DNA of 64,000 nt, taken from NCBI GenBank assembly GCA_011033025.1, contig WFMF01000214.1, positions 225,801 through 289,800 of the forward strand. Reading direction: 5' to 3'. Under the pieces are notes generated by a model that was not told where the DNA came from, did not search any database, and worked only from the letters and a program-made list of their open reading frames with translations. Of the stretch, positions 49,058-60,567 are shown piece by piece. How positions within the stretch are numbered: the stretch's first letter is position 1; the number at the start of each line of letters is the position of its first letter. The DNA is from Beroe forskalii (Eukaryota > Ctenophora > Nuda > Beroida > Beroidae). Position numbers and translations under genes: made by a program.

Positions 49058-50146
49058 GTAACAGACATGATATAGGTATGTATAAATTATTGACCGACGT
49101 CGGACCCCTATCCAGTATATACCGACTCCTAAGAAAGTGAACTCTATTAACTTTTTCTTGATACTGCAACTGCTATATATTTGGATATATTTTGTTGCAT
49201 GACTGCTTAAAATGAGCGGTTTTTAAGCAAATCTTGTTAGAATACTTTTGTCCCCTATAGTGGTTGTAGTATTAGTACGTAATACGGTTCGTAATAATGC
49301 CCCCCCCCCCTTGGGGCTCGAAATTATAACTCACCGTATTACTACACTTATACAATATCAGCCCAGCATAAAACTAAAACTTCATTCTTAACGCGTTTAT
49401 GCAATGAAATAGTGTAATTGCTTGACTAACACACTAACCTGATGGATACTCAACTTTACAGCACTGAACTTGTATCAGGTTTGGTACGTTTCTGTAGTTT
49501 CGGTACGATTACTCGGCTCCGGCTCTCTGCTGAGTCGGCAAAACGTTTCACATTGTACTAGGATTGTGCAAAAAACGTCTTGTAATCGGACTAAAACTAT
49601 TATTATTAATTATTGTTCGCTTCATTGGAAAATTGAAAAATCGCTCGAAATGTACCGTTTTGATGGCTGGCCAGTCCAGTAATTTCATTATTGCCAACTT
49701 GCACTGAGAAAATTTACTTCGCTCCCGAGGCAAGCTAATTTCCAACTTAGATTGATTCACGAAAAAACTGAATATTTGAACTTTATGTTGCCTGGGTCAA
49801 ATAAAAAAAAGGTTTGATTTGTGACATATGAAAGAAAAAGGTTAATAAAGCAATGGAGGCAATGGTATTGCCTTTAAATAAGGCCACCCATACACAAATA
49901 GATGCCAAAAAGACCCTGAAATCTACGGCTTAGAATACTGAAATAGTAAAATAGCGTTGCCCCCAAGCTAATCAAATGTTTCTTATAGGAATGTAATCCA
50001 GGTGAAGCGCATTTTGGATGATTATCTCAGTAAATGTTTGGAATCATTATACTCCTGATCCAGAATCATGTTCTATGCGATGCTAGTCTGCCTTATCCTT
50101 TGAGGTTAAAATTACATGAAGGTGAGGAAATTTTGCTATTTTCTAG
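49058..50146. other. Intergenic DNA
   Basis: AT-rich. A C10 homopolymer at about 49301-49310 is a possible sequencing weak spot. No exon could be supported until about 50.15 kb. Confidence 0.4.
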
Positions 50147-53100
50147 GAGTCAAGTTCAGTGACCTTGAATGTTTGCAGTTTCGTTGCCTCGTTAGCTGCA
50201 AATATGCAGTCAACAACATGAAGTTGAGGTTGGACAGGATCAGGTTAACTTACGACCTAGTAAACTGCATACTTGCATACAAGAGGTCTATTTATGGAGG
50301 TTGGAATTTGGGGATTATTTTAAAAAATCTCCATATTTTCAACCTACCAAAATTTCCCCGCCACAATTTAATTCCCCGTTTTAATTCAACTCGTTTTCGA
50401 AATTTCCTGAACTACTTAAGTACTAATACAGTACAATTTCGAATCAGAGATAAGTTTTCGGAGAATACCGATAATTTAGTAAAAGTGAAATTATCAAAAA
50501 CAATTAAAATTCAAAAATTTAGAACAGTAAATTCTCAAAATCTGCGTTCTCATATCAGTTTTTATAACATTGTGTTTCGTTATAAGTAGGGTATCTATTT
50601 TATTTATACAGATGGATCTTGCTCTGGGAACCCAATTTAATTTGGTGGGCGAAATTTGTATTGTGGATTTTTGAAAAAAATCCCAATATTTTCAACCTAT
50701 ACTACCAAAATTTCAAACACCCAAATTTTAACTCACATAAATAGACCAAGTAAGGTGGGTTCTTGTGTTCAACAAATGAGAATTAATCTGAAACTTCTGT
50801 GTCTCGTAGGGTCGAACATAAACATATCACGGAGGCCTTTGGGAAGTTTCTGTCCAAAAAGCAATAAGGCATTTTGAAAAAAAACGTAATATAATGAAAG
50901 CTTTTTTTCTACTAAAATTATTAATCCATGCCTAATGAAGTTATGATTTTCATAAAAGATAATATTCTAATATTCTATTTTTCAGACATCGTTGATTGTC
51001 ATATTTGGAAGCAAAAATATGAGCCAATTGATCAACCTTTTCAAAGGGATGATCTTGGTGTAGAAGAATTGATCTCTTGGTGTGTGACAGAGAGCGAGTG
51101 TCGAGCAGTAACCTGTGAAGTTACTGATGTCTTAGTTGGCTGTGATGCCTGGCCATGGTTATCTAGTGATACACAGGGTGTGTCCGCTGATGATTTGACT
51201 TTGTCAACCAACCACTTTACCTACAATGTTAGCTGTCATTACGAACACTCAAAAGGTAAGACGGTTCCTCTATTAAGCATTCTGGGGTTGTGTTGAGAAA
51301 CACACTTTGTATATACCAACATTTGACACAATAGCTGTTCGGATTGAACGGAACCTCTCAGCTTTAGTTCCTTGTTTAACATGCCGTTCAGCAAGGACAT
51401 CCACTGTTTTCGAACAACCATAGTAACAAATGTTGGATTTATACCTCAAGGATAATAATATAAGTATTATTATTCTTGACCATTTGATGAATCATAGATG
51501 AATGGTTATAACTTATGAATTATCTATGCATCAAGCAGCACTGTTCTCGTGGTTAACTCATAGATTAGAATTGTAAACTCTGAACAGTTCTGTTATGTAC
51601 AATCTTACTACTTATAATTCTTCCTCATATATAAATAAATAATTGTGAACGGTGGCCGTAGGCCACGGGGTCTGCTAGTATAATATAATTATTTGATCAT
51701 GAAGTAGATCAAAGAATGGCCTTTAGATCTATTATGAAGTATTATGAAGACTTTCTCACATTCATTTTTGAATTGATGATGACTAAAACTCTGCTGTTTT
51801 TTTTTAATTATTTCTCCAAAATGCTACCGAAGTACCTAGAGTTTATGGTGGAGTTGATCATGATGAGACGGCATGATTCACTAATTTTTCTCATTTTTCG
51901 TCGAATTACATTAAATACCAATCACAAAATATTTATGTCGGACAATAATTCTGGGGATTGTAATTTTGAGGTTTTCACGAGATGTTAAAAAATGGCGCTT
52001 TTTCTGGAGTGTACTACCCCTTTATTAAGAAGAATAAGGTTAAGAGAGAAAAGCCATGGCATTTTAGTTACTCGAATATTTACTCATATGTTAAACACAA
52101 TTTTCTTAATTTTCAGAAATCCGGCAAAGTTGCTTATTTTATTTTGGAGATTTTGTCGACAAGAGACTTGTCACGACAACTTCATCAACATCAATAACTG
52201 ATTGCTTTGACCAGTGCCGTAACCAAAAAAACCTGGGCAATACATGTTCAGCTTTCTCTTTGAATTGGAAGGAGTCCCTATGCTTGATGTTTAAAAAACA
52301 CGCATTCGACTCAGAAACTTATTTTGACACGAAGTACGTGTCTGCGTACAGGAAATGTGGTCGTACACCTAAAAATTGTGAGTACTTTAGACTTTTTGGA
52401 CTTCGGTTTTTATTCACACTCAAATGGTATAATTAATATTCCCCTCCTAATAGAAACAACAGCAACTAGACAACAAACTAGTGAAATTTTTGTTAATTTC
52501 TTAATCTTATTATTTATTCATGCCTATAATTCATTTGTGGGTACTTTTCGATGTGAAACCGATGTAAAAAACACTTTCATACTGACGATACTGGATGCCC
52601 TGGCTAGATCTGTGAGAAAGGAAATGTAGTATTTTCGTTCAGGGGACTATTGGGCGACATCTCATCTCACGACATCTCATCTCAGGACACTTCATCTCCG
52701 TGTCCTGACCCTAACCATAACCCTTACCCTAACCCTGACCCAAACCCAAACCCTAACCCTAACCCCAACCCTAACCTTTGCGTAGAGCTGACATATTGCG
52801 AGATGAAGTGTCCTGAGATGAAATGTCCGTTCCCCCAGGGGACTATTGCATGGACAGACAGGTGACGAGCAGTGCCCCCTCCAGCTCATCCTACCTCGGT
52901 TATAGTGTCGGGGGACAATACGATTTCAATATCTGCATAGAAATGTGCACTATTCCGGATGAAAACTTTTTCAGGTAGAAAGCTTATTGGTAATACATAA
53001 TTTTATGTTTATATTCTTAAAAGTCAAAAAAAAACCTGTATAGGTATCAAATCTCGACTTTTTCTTTTGTTCCTAGTTTGTTCAGAATTTAGGATTTAGG

Positions 53101-56100
53101 CACTTGACAGTCAGACACTAAAACAGATGGTGAAACGATGGCAGAACTTGGTTTTGCTGCCATCAAATAGTGGAATGGCCCCATCCTGAGTTCACTAGAA
53201 ATTAAAAATGATGCAATCCTACAAACGTATAAAATATGGTTAACAAACTATGGGGATGTCATCAACGTGCTTTATCTCACCTTTATCCCACCTTTATCTC
53301 ACCTTTATCTCACCTTTATCTCACCTACGCAGGCTGAACAACGGAATATGTTCGTACATGACCCTCATTGAAGGAACTTGCCACTTCTACACCCAGGAGG
53401 TTGTGAAGCAGCCTTATACGCCTGCCATCACTATCAACGTAGCTTGTGCATTCCGTGAGTCCGAACTTCCACACTTCCAGAATATTAATTATATTGCCAA
53501 TTGTCTGCGAAATCAGTACCTACAAATTGACAGCTATGGATCTATAAGTTTTATACTTATCGGACGCAGATCGCTGTGAATTCCGTGTACTACTTCAGAC
53601 ATGGATTGCCCGCGAAGTGTCCAGTACGGGCTCCTCAACCAGCCTCTCACAGTGGAGTGCACCTCACATCCGGTCGAGTTCGAGGCTGAGCACGAGGGTT
53701 TTGTGTGGCGAGTAGATGGCACGGTGGTCAGCAGTCTCTCCCAGGATTACACCCTAGAGTACCTGCCTTTCGTCAACGGTACCAAACTTACACTCACCAT
53801 CAAAAGCCTAACGAGCTATCAGGTACAATTATTACTGCCGGACAAATTGCTGAATTATTTAAGGAGCAAGTTTAAAACGTTGAATAAGTAAATATTACGA
53901 TAAACTTTAAAATCATGTTACGACTTCTAAAATATTGCATTGTTTTGAACGGATCAATGATTAAATTTTGCAATCATATCGATTTTTCTCCATTACAGAG
54001 CCGGTAACAAAGTCCGGTTTATTAGCTGGGTGCAGTAAAATCCCTTTTCACAGACATCGGTTGATCTGAGCTTCGTGTACTCGTATCCACCTGATGACTA
54101 CAACGACATTGAGCTGACGCATCGTGTGTTTGTAGAGGGGACAGAGATTCCAGGTATACGGCAGCTTTGTATTGCTGTTCTCAATTCATATAAATTATAA
54201 CTTATTTTGTGGTAGTATAGTTAGTACTACAGTTCAAGTTCATCCACTGAGCGAACTTCACATCTTCATGCTCTCATGTATCATAAAACACTTCACCCAA
54301 AGCTTATCCCCTGGGCTATTTCCCTGAGATTTGTCGATGATTCCCTGAAAGCCTGAAATCACATAGACGCAGCTTCACGTAACCCCATTCCCCAATCCCC
54401 TATAATCCTACAGATCGTGAGACCGACCACAACGAGATAACGGAGTATGTGAGTGTCAGCTCCATGAGCGCAGCAGCTTTCTTCAGAGAGCAATACTCAA
54501 ACTTCGAGCTCACCAAAGAACTGGCGCTCGATGGCAATAGTTCTACCTGTGCCCATTCCGTCAACACGGCACCTGATCAGGGGTTCCTGCGAGTTCAGTT
54601 CGAAGAAGCTTTCTTCGTTTACAGTGTCAAGTTATACCAGATATTCTACCTTGGGTGGCCAGGAGATAAGAATTGGCACAGTGGTGATTGCTGGGAAGAC
54701 ACGTCAAGTTACGAGGTACACTTTCATGCTAATTTAGTTGATTGATTGATTGTCGATAGTTCAGTTTCAATACTTCAATATGGCCATAACTTTATTAAAT
54801 AGCCTTTAGAATCCGTGATTTATTGTCATGCTGCTTTAAAGCAAGTCGAAGCAACTGCTACAGATTTCTTTACCTTGACGATGCAAAGGGCAACTAAAAA
54901 ATGGACGTTGGTTAACAATTGATCAACATTTTTCAAAAAAAATTTGAGCTGTCAACGAGGAGATAGAGTACGTGGAAATCACTGATTCCGACTGTGATCC
55001 TTGCTTAACCCTAGAAAATGCTATAATGTACCAGAATGTATGTAAGTATGTAGCAATGAACACTCAAATACCACCTGTTTCCAGAGCTGCATCACTGAAG
55101 AGCTGAAAGTCACGGTAAAAGTGGAGAACTGTGACACAGAAGGGATCTGTGTCGATGTCAAGGAGTGTGGAGAGATAGCGTACAGCACCGGAATGCAATG
55201 GGTAAATATGTGAATTGTGGATCGAAACACGTAAAAACGCGGGAAAATCTGTTATTGCTAGTTTGAAGACGTTTTTTCTGTCAAAAGCATCAATTTTCAT
55301 ATTTACCGTGACATTCCATGGCGCGCGCGCGCACACACAGGCGGAACGATACCGAATGCATATTATTATTGTGGTCGGCCTCCTTGACGAGTGATGACCA
55401 GCCTCTCGACCTCCTGACACGCCTTCCTTGACGAGTCAAGGAAGGCGAGTCAAGGAAGGCGTGGCAGGAGGTCGAGAGGCTGGTCATCACTCGTCAAGGA
55501 GGCCGACCACAATTTGTAATATGTATTTTGGGGTAGGAGGCTCCTACCCCAAACACGACTTCCTTGACGAGTGATGATCAGCCCCTCCTTCTACCACACC
55601 TTCCTTGACGAGTGATGACCAACCCCTCCTACTCCTAGCAAACCTTCCTTGACGAGTGATGAACAGTCCCTCCTACCCCTAGAACTCCTTCATTGACGAG
55701 TGATGGGCAATGACCAATCTCTCCTAAAACGTCTCCTCTGACCTTCAGACTAACAATTTTAAAAAGTTTCGGGTCTGTCAGAAGGATTTAGCCAAATTCT
55801 CTGTCCCATGAGTTAGGCTGCTGTGAAATAAATAACATGTCTGAAGATCAGACCTGGAACACCACAAGGAGCCGTCAAGGGCACAGTTGCAAAGTAATTG
55901 AGGTGTAGTTGTTAAATTTTATGAGGTACCGCTGATAACGAGGCCACAAATTACATAAAAAAACACTCTTATCAGAAATACTCACATCCCAAACATACTG
56001 ACATTTACCTTCATTCTTATGTCGGTATGTTTCAGGAGGATCAGCTTTACGAGACAGTGTGCGAGGCTGAAGGAAACTCTGTGATAGTTGTAGGGCAGGC

Positions 56101-58736
56101 AGGGAAACCTCTGACTATCTGCGAGCTTCAGGTCTTCGGTTATCGTGAGTCCAGGGTATTATTAAAGCCTTTCGTTTGACATCGGTCCAATAACTACTTG
56201 GATACGAGACGCGCCTACCAATTGCTGTATTTTTATCTACAAACCACAGTTCAGAAGTGCTGCAATCTGTTCAATGATCAATTCATGATGCTTTTGTAGT
56301 TAGTTGGCAGAAATGCAGTATTCAACGATATCCCCCAAGTTCACCCCTCCCCCTTCTGCAGCCTGCAGGAATGTGCCGCTGACCATAACCTCGTCTACCA
56401 CACCCGTCTTTGACCCCCCTCTCTCTCCCTGCAGCCCAGGAATGTGCCCCCGATCACTACCTCGTCTACCACACCCGTCTTTGACCCCCCTCTCTCTCTT
56501 CAGCCCAGGAATGTGCCGCTGACCATTACCTCGTCTTCCCCACCCGCCTTTGACCCTCTCTCTCTCTTCAGCCCAGGAATGTGCCCCCGATCACTACCTC
56601 GTCTTCCCCACCCGTCTTTGACCCCCCTCTCTCACTTCAGCCCAGGAATTTGCCCCCGATCACTACCTCGTCTTCCCCACCCGTCTTTGACCCCCCTCTC
56701 TCTCTTCAGCCCAGGAATGTGCCGCTGACCACTACCTCGTCTTTCCCACCCGTCTCTGTGCCCCCTGTAGTGCGGGGTATGTCAGTCAGGTGTACTCGTG
56801 TAGTGAAGGGATAGACTGCAATACTGACACTGGCTACTCCTCTCACATCTACAAGTGCAGTACCACCGCTGATATTGAGTGGGGTGAGTAGCTTTGCGAA
56901 CATTGTCATCTATTTCGTTATTACGAACTTATTTACGAAACCGTCCGGCACCGGTTTACTTGGGTATATTATGTTTGTCTGACACCAGTTTACTTAAGTA
57001 CTTAGACATATTTTGGTTGACCGACAGTTGATACCAGTTTATTTAGATTCAGACATATTCTGTTTGTTTGGCTCCAGTTTACTCAGAAATAATCTGTATG
57101 TCTGACACCATTAAATGTTGCAATATTAATCGACAGATCATAATTTCTGAAGTTTTTGGAAGATTCTGAGCAATTTGCTGACTGCTGGTGTCCTCTAATC
57201 TAGTTACAAAGTCTAATTCGCAGAGAACTGTATGATTACCGTCACTTAGAGAGTTAGAGGATTATTGAAACACTTTCCACGAACAATGTGGTTGGATGTT
57301 ACACTTGCTGCACACTGCACACGTACAATGATACGGTAGCTCTTGAGTTGGTCATGGCGTGAAAAGTGATGGTTGCTAGCAACAAGAGGCGTAATTTTAG
57401 GTAGAATACCAGTGCAAGGTAGCAGTCCTCTGACCGCCCCTCGGCAGCAGTCCATGTTCATAAATAGAGGCCATATAATAGGCCGAAAGCGACACAGGCG
57501 GCTGCCTCCCCTTTTGGACAGACAACGTGAAAATTTGGTTAAGATGAGAGCTTGGATCCTAGCAAAATAAAATTTTGACAAGTTTTAAATGTAACCCGCC
57601 ACTTCCTCTACAAAAATCTAGCTACGCCCCTGACTGATACCGCCCGGAAGATTGCATTATTCTGTCAACCTTTGCATTGTATTTGTATAAAAACCCATTA
57701 AAGGTCTTTAATTGCCCTTCCAAGCTGTATTTTCAGTAAGCTTAAAAAGCCGAAAAAAATGACATTTGATAAAGCACAAAGATGCAAGGTTTGATTGCTT
57801 AACACGTATATCACTGTGTTGCTAAACACGTATATCCCTGTGTGGCTCGCGCAGCGCTTCCCCAGGGAAGCGCGCGGCGCGTACACTTAACACTCACCTA
57901 TGCGGGCTTAGGAAATCACTGTGTGGCTCGCGCGGCGCGTACACACCTATGCGGGCTTAGGAAAAGGTTTGAGTGTATCAATTATTCAGATCGACCTCGA
58001 CTTTCGGTCGCATTTCGAACTCATAGGAGCGCGGCGTATCGTGCGCAGCTCACTGGCTGTTGATGGCACACAGTGAGCCGCACTCGTAGAAGTTCGACAC
58101 GTCCCTGTTATTAAGTTATTATTCGATTAATTAATAATTACTTAATCCAAATGACGTCAAGGATCTTAATTTTTCAAGCGTAATCTATGTTTGGTCATTA
58201 TAATCCCTACCGTTTAATCGCAGTTTCTATATAGTTACGGTTTGAAATAAATCAGGAGCGTGCAGCAGTTCAACTTCACTTAACGTGAGTACACACGGCC
58301 TCTGGGTGTTAGGCTAGCCCTCAGAGAATCTTAGAATAATGTTATCACCCACGCCACCAAAAGACTTACCTTCAAATGAAAACATGCATATTACATCAGT
58401 TAGATTTTGCATGGCGTTGAATAATGCCACTTGAACTGTTTGGATTTCCCTTGGATTTCCCTTGGATTTCCCTTGGATTTCCCCTATCTTACGGGAGAGA
58501 GCGTTTCAACTCTCAGCATTTCAAAATTAAACATTCTCTGTGAATTAAGGCAGTCTTACCGTCTCAATTTTCTGTTATGGTGAATTGGTGAATATTCATT
58601 GTTTTTGATGCTAGTAGCTTTTGAATTTGCGCATTCATAGTAAAATCTGAAAAATCCCATCCCTCAAAATATGACTTAGCGAAAGATGTTAATTATCTCT
58701 TTTGTCTTAGATGGAGGCGTAGTCTATCTTCCCTGA
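50147..58736 (+). CDS. Secreted multidomain protein: PAN-like, Ig and discoidin/fucolectin-like domains
   Basis: Ten firm exons join in phase: 50986-51255, 52117-52377, 52839-52974, 53333-53454, 53599-53822, 54054-54153, 54414-54715, 55085-55201, 56036-56144 and 56710-56883. Exons 1-4 are cysteine-rich and PAN/apple-like (EELISWCVTESECRAVTCEV; TDCFDQCRNQ, then NTCSAFSLNWKESLCLMF). Exon 5 is an immunoglobulin-like domain (PLTVECTS, GFVWRVDG, GTKLTLTIKSL). Exons 7-9 look like one fucolectin / F5-8C-type fold (ELALDGNSSTCAHS, VYSVKLYQ, ending PLTICELQVFGY). Exon 10 is cysteine-rich (RLCAPCSAGYVSQVYSC). Candidate outer exons, less sure, are 50147-50299 (phase fits, weak donor) and 58711-58736 (strong acceptor, reads DGGVVYLP-stop). 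The signal peptide exon was not found. About 615 residues without the N-terminus. A secreted or surface recognition/adhesion role is inferred from the domains. Three of its 3' splice sites are built from or disturbed by repeats (see findings). Confidence 0.82.
51602..51678 (+). mobile_element. Helitron-like 3' end or mini-element
   Basis: A short hairpin (gtggccgtaggccac) is followed after eight bases by CTAG and a T, the layout of Helitron 3' ends (hairpin, then CTRR, inserted before T). A possible 5' end, a|TCTTACTACTTATAA, lies 77 bp upstream. It is in the intron between exons 1 and 2 of the multidomain gene. Confidence 0.45.
52653..52835. mobile_element. 183-bp element carrying telomere-like repeats, inserted at a 3' splice site
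   Basis: Flanked by perfect 13-bp direct repeats, caggggactattg, at 52640-52652 and 52836-52848. The ends are partly inverted: gacatctcatctcaggacac at left; gtgtcctgagatgaaatgtc at right. The centre (about 52705-52780) is a degenerate (ccctaa)n tract. The duplicated 13-mer contains the AG and first bases of exon 3 of the multidomain gene. Confidence 0.8.
53278..53330. repeat. 12-bp tandem repeat forming a pyrimidine tract
   Basis: Unit acctttatctc repeated four to five times, ending directly in tacgcag, the 3' splice site of the exon at 53333. The pyrimidine tract of this intron is therefore a microsatellite. Confidence 0.8.
55371..55510. repeat. Long near-perfect palindrome in an intron
   Basis: Arms of about 65 bp: gtggtcggcctccttgacga, then gtgatgaccagcctctcgac, is answered by gtcgagaggctggtcatcac and tcgtcaaggaggccgaccac. 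The centre repeats ggaaggcgagtcaaggaagg. It lies between the exons at 55201 and 56036. An intron transcript would form a long hairpin. Confidence 0.9.
55550..55725. repeat. Tandem repeat related to the palindrome arm
   Basis: Three to four units of about 45-50 bp containing ccttccttgacgagtgatga and cccctcctac. They derive from the same sequence as the adjacent palindrome arm. Confidence 0.75.
56362..56755 (+). repeat. Minisatellite made of a duplicated 3' splice site and exon start
   Basis: Units start at 56362, 56435, 56504, 56572, 56641 and 56710 (periods 73, 69, 68, 69, 69). Each unit has cccaggaatgtgcc, then cactacctcgtct, then acccgtctttgacccccctc and tctctcttcag. Each therefore ends in a full pyrimidine tract plus AG and begins with the first 45 bases of the last exon. 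In the first five units the frame hits TGA (cgtctt-tga). Only the sixth (cgtctctgtgcc) stays open into the real exon. Confidence 0.92.
56941..57115 (-). repeat. Diverged 34-bp repeat, reversed
   Basis: Four to five diverged units of gtctgacaccagtttact and agacatattctgttt type. They are the reverse of the terminal minisatellite at 63494-64000. Confidence 0.75.
57783..57962 (+). mobile_element. Two partial R2 foldback copies in tandem
   Basis: aacacgtatatccctgtgtg, then gctcgcgcagcgcttcccca and cacctatgcgggcttagga, followed directly by a second shortened copy (tgtggctcgcgcggcgcgta, then cacctatgcgggcttagg). Matches 309-460 and 873-971. Confidence 0.7.
58439..58486. repeat. 12-bp tandem repeat
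   Basis: ttggatttccct repeated four times. Confidence 0.85.
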
Positions 58737-58985
58737 CGACAAAGAAACGTTCTAAACTTTACAACACCACTCTATGAAATCAAATTCAAGAATTATGCTT
58801 ATGTGGTGCAATTATGATGAGACTTGTCAGTTTCTTCTAAATGATCTCTGGACGTGTGGATCATCGCCAGTCTCATTTGGGTTTCAAGAAGTCTTCCCTC
58901 AGGACAAAGAACCGTGGCTTTTCCTGTTTAAAAAGCCAATTCTCATAAGAAATGCTAATCCTCATAAAAATGCTAATTGGTTGCA

Positions 58986-59028
58986 TGACGTCATCAGTTC
59001 ACTACTGGAGACCCAATTCATGACGTCA
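58986..59028. promoter_or_regulatory. Two TGACGTCA sites upstream of the secreted-protein gene
   Basis: Perfect CRE-type palindromes at 58986-58993 and 59021-59028, about 260-300 bp before the ATG at 59287. A promoter role is plausible by position. There is no other proof. Confidence 0.4.
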
Positions 59029-59286
59029 CTGCACCTGAACTCCCCTAGTTTACATCTGCTACTTCACAGCTCCCTACCCTAGTGGCGGCTTCCTCATTAT
59101 GTTACTAATTGCAGTCATCATGCAGCTAATTGCTCTCAAAGTGCCAAAAATTGCGCGTATTGTTGCATGAATGCATGACCGTCCAATGTTGCTATGAAAT
59201 ATACCGTGCTTCACTACGGAGGCTCAATTTCGACCAAGCTACTGAAGAATTCGTTTGAACCTGTTGAAAGCTTCTGATATCGTAAA

Positions 59287-60567
59287 ATGAAGACTGCTTT
59301 TGTCTTATTGGTGATAGTGCCCTGTTGTTTAATTACACTGAGTCATTCGGAACCTGTTAGAGGTGAAAAAATCCTGTCGGACATTGCAGTTGAAGTTACC
59401 GGAGGATTGGGACCAAGGGATGGTTACTCTTCAGCTGCATACTGTCCTGCTGACTACGTTACAATCAAATGTAAAATGATAAAGGAGAGTAGCGGTTTAA
59501 ACTCTGACGGATGTAATATAAATGATAGAAGGTGCTTGGCAGTCGTAGGAACTTCTGATAATCATGGTCTTTGGGTATGTTATTTCGGCACTTCCATACT
59601 GCAGTATGTAGATAAAAATACTAAGTTTACCTAGTCCCTCCCAATTACAAACATGAAAGCATGAACAGGATGCTTTCATAATTCATACACGGGTACAGTT
59701 GAAGGACTGGCTAAGATCATTTTCACTTTACTTCTCTTTCATTGTTCATCAGACACATTTCCATCCGTGTTTAGCGGAAATTATTCCTTCAGGCTCAATC
59801 TGTTTGCTTCAAAAAATCAGAAAGTACCTTCGTGGCTAGACATCTAAAAGAATCCGGTGAAGCGCCCACCGATATCAAGATACAATGCACGGGTGATGAA
59901 GTGATGGTGACATGTGTAGCATACTCAGATACCACATTAGAGCGTAGTGTAGGAAACGTCAATAGGAATGATGCACAGGTCTCTATTGACAGTGGGACTA
60001 ACTCCTGCTGGATTCGGTGCAAATACCGAGATTGTACCTTGTCCGCAATGTGTCTGTCTACAAAAATAAAAAGTAAGAATTAGGAAATATTCTATTTTCT
60101 CTTTCAACTCTAACAATCTAACACAGTTTCTTGGCTCGCTAAGCCCTACACGCAAGGAGAAGTTGTGAGAAAAATACTATGCATTTTAAAAAGTTAAAAC
60201 TGCATATGAGAGGTAAAATAAGGACATTTCCATTAACAATTTCCAACTCGATACACAGTATTTTTCTCACAACCTCTAAACACTTGAATAAACAGATAAG
60301 AACACCTGCTACGAGTTCACCTCTGACGACATGCAGAAACTTCGGAACGGTCTTACAGAAAAGGAAGTTTGTGAAAGCCGGCACCCCTGGAACGAGTTCA
60401 AGGCGGATTTGCACTGGAATCTGGAGTGCATAGGCTGCTCCTGCTGCACTTTCTCAGAACCGAGTAAAGGACAATTTATTGTTCTGATTTGTGATAAACA
60501 CAAAATTGTGAAATACATGGACAATTACGGTATTCGGTCATTTGGCCTAACTGGACATTTGGCGTAA
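59287..60567 (+). CDS. Secreted cysteine-rich protein, three exons
   Basis: Exons 59287-59574, 59793-60072 and 60296-60567 splice in phase to 279 residues. Residues 1-21 (MKTAFVLLVIVPCCLITLSH and one more) are a typical signal peptide. The mature part has many cysteines: YCPADYVTIKCKM, then DGCNINDRRCLAVV; QCTGDEVMVTCVAY, then SCWIRCKYRDCTLSAMC; and in exon 3 NTCYEFTSDD, CIGCSCCTFSE. The C-x-G/A-[DE]-[YE]-V-x-[VI]-x-C pattern occurs twice, as if an internal module were duplicated. It faintly recalls the V-domain modules of PCSK9, but that is a weak resemblance. Family not recognised. The last ten residues (SFGLTGHLA region) and the TAA are encoded by the arm of a MITE. Confidence 0.82.

Noticed and set aside
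58774-59082. 102-residue plus-strand ORF just before the secreted-protein gene
   Set aside because: No recognised domain or splice context. It overlaps the CRE-type sites and likely promoter of the gene at 59287.
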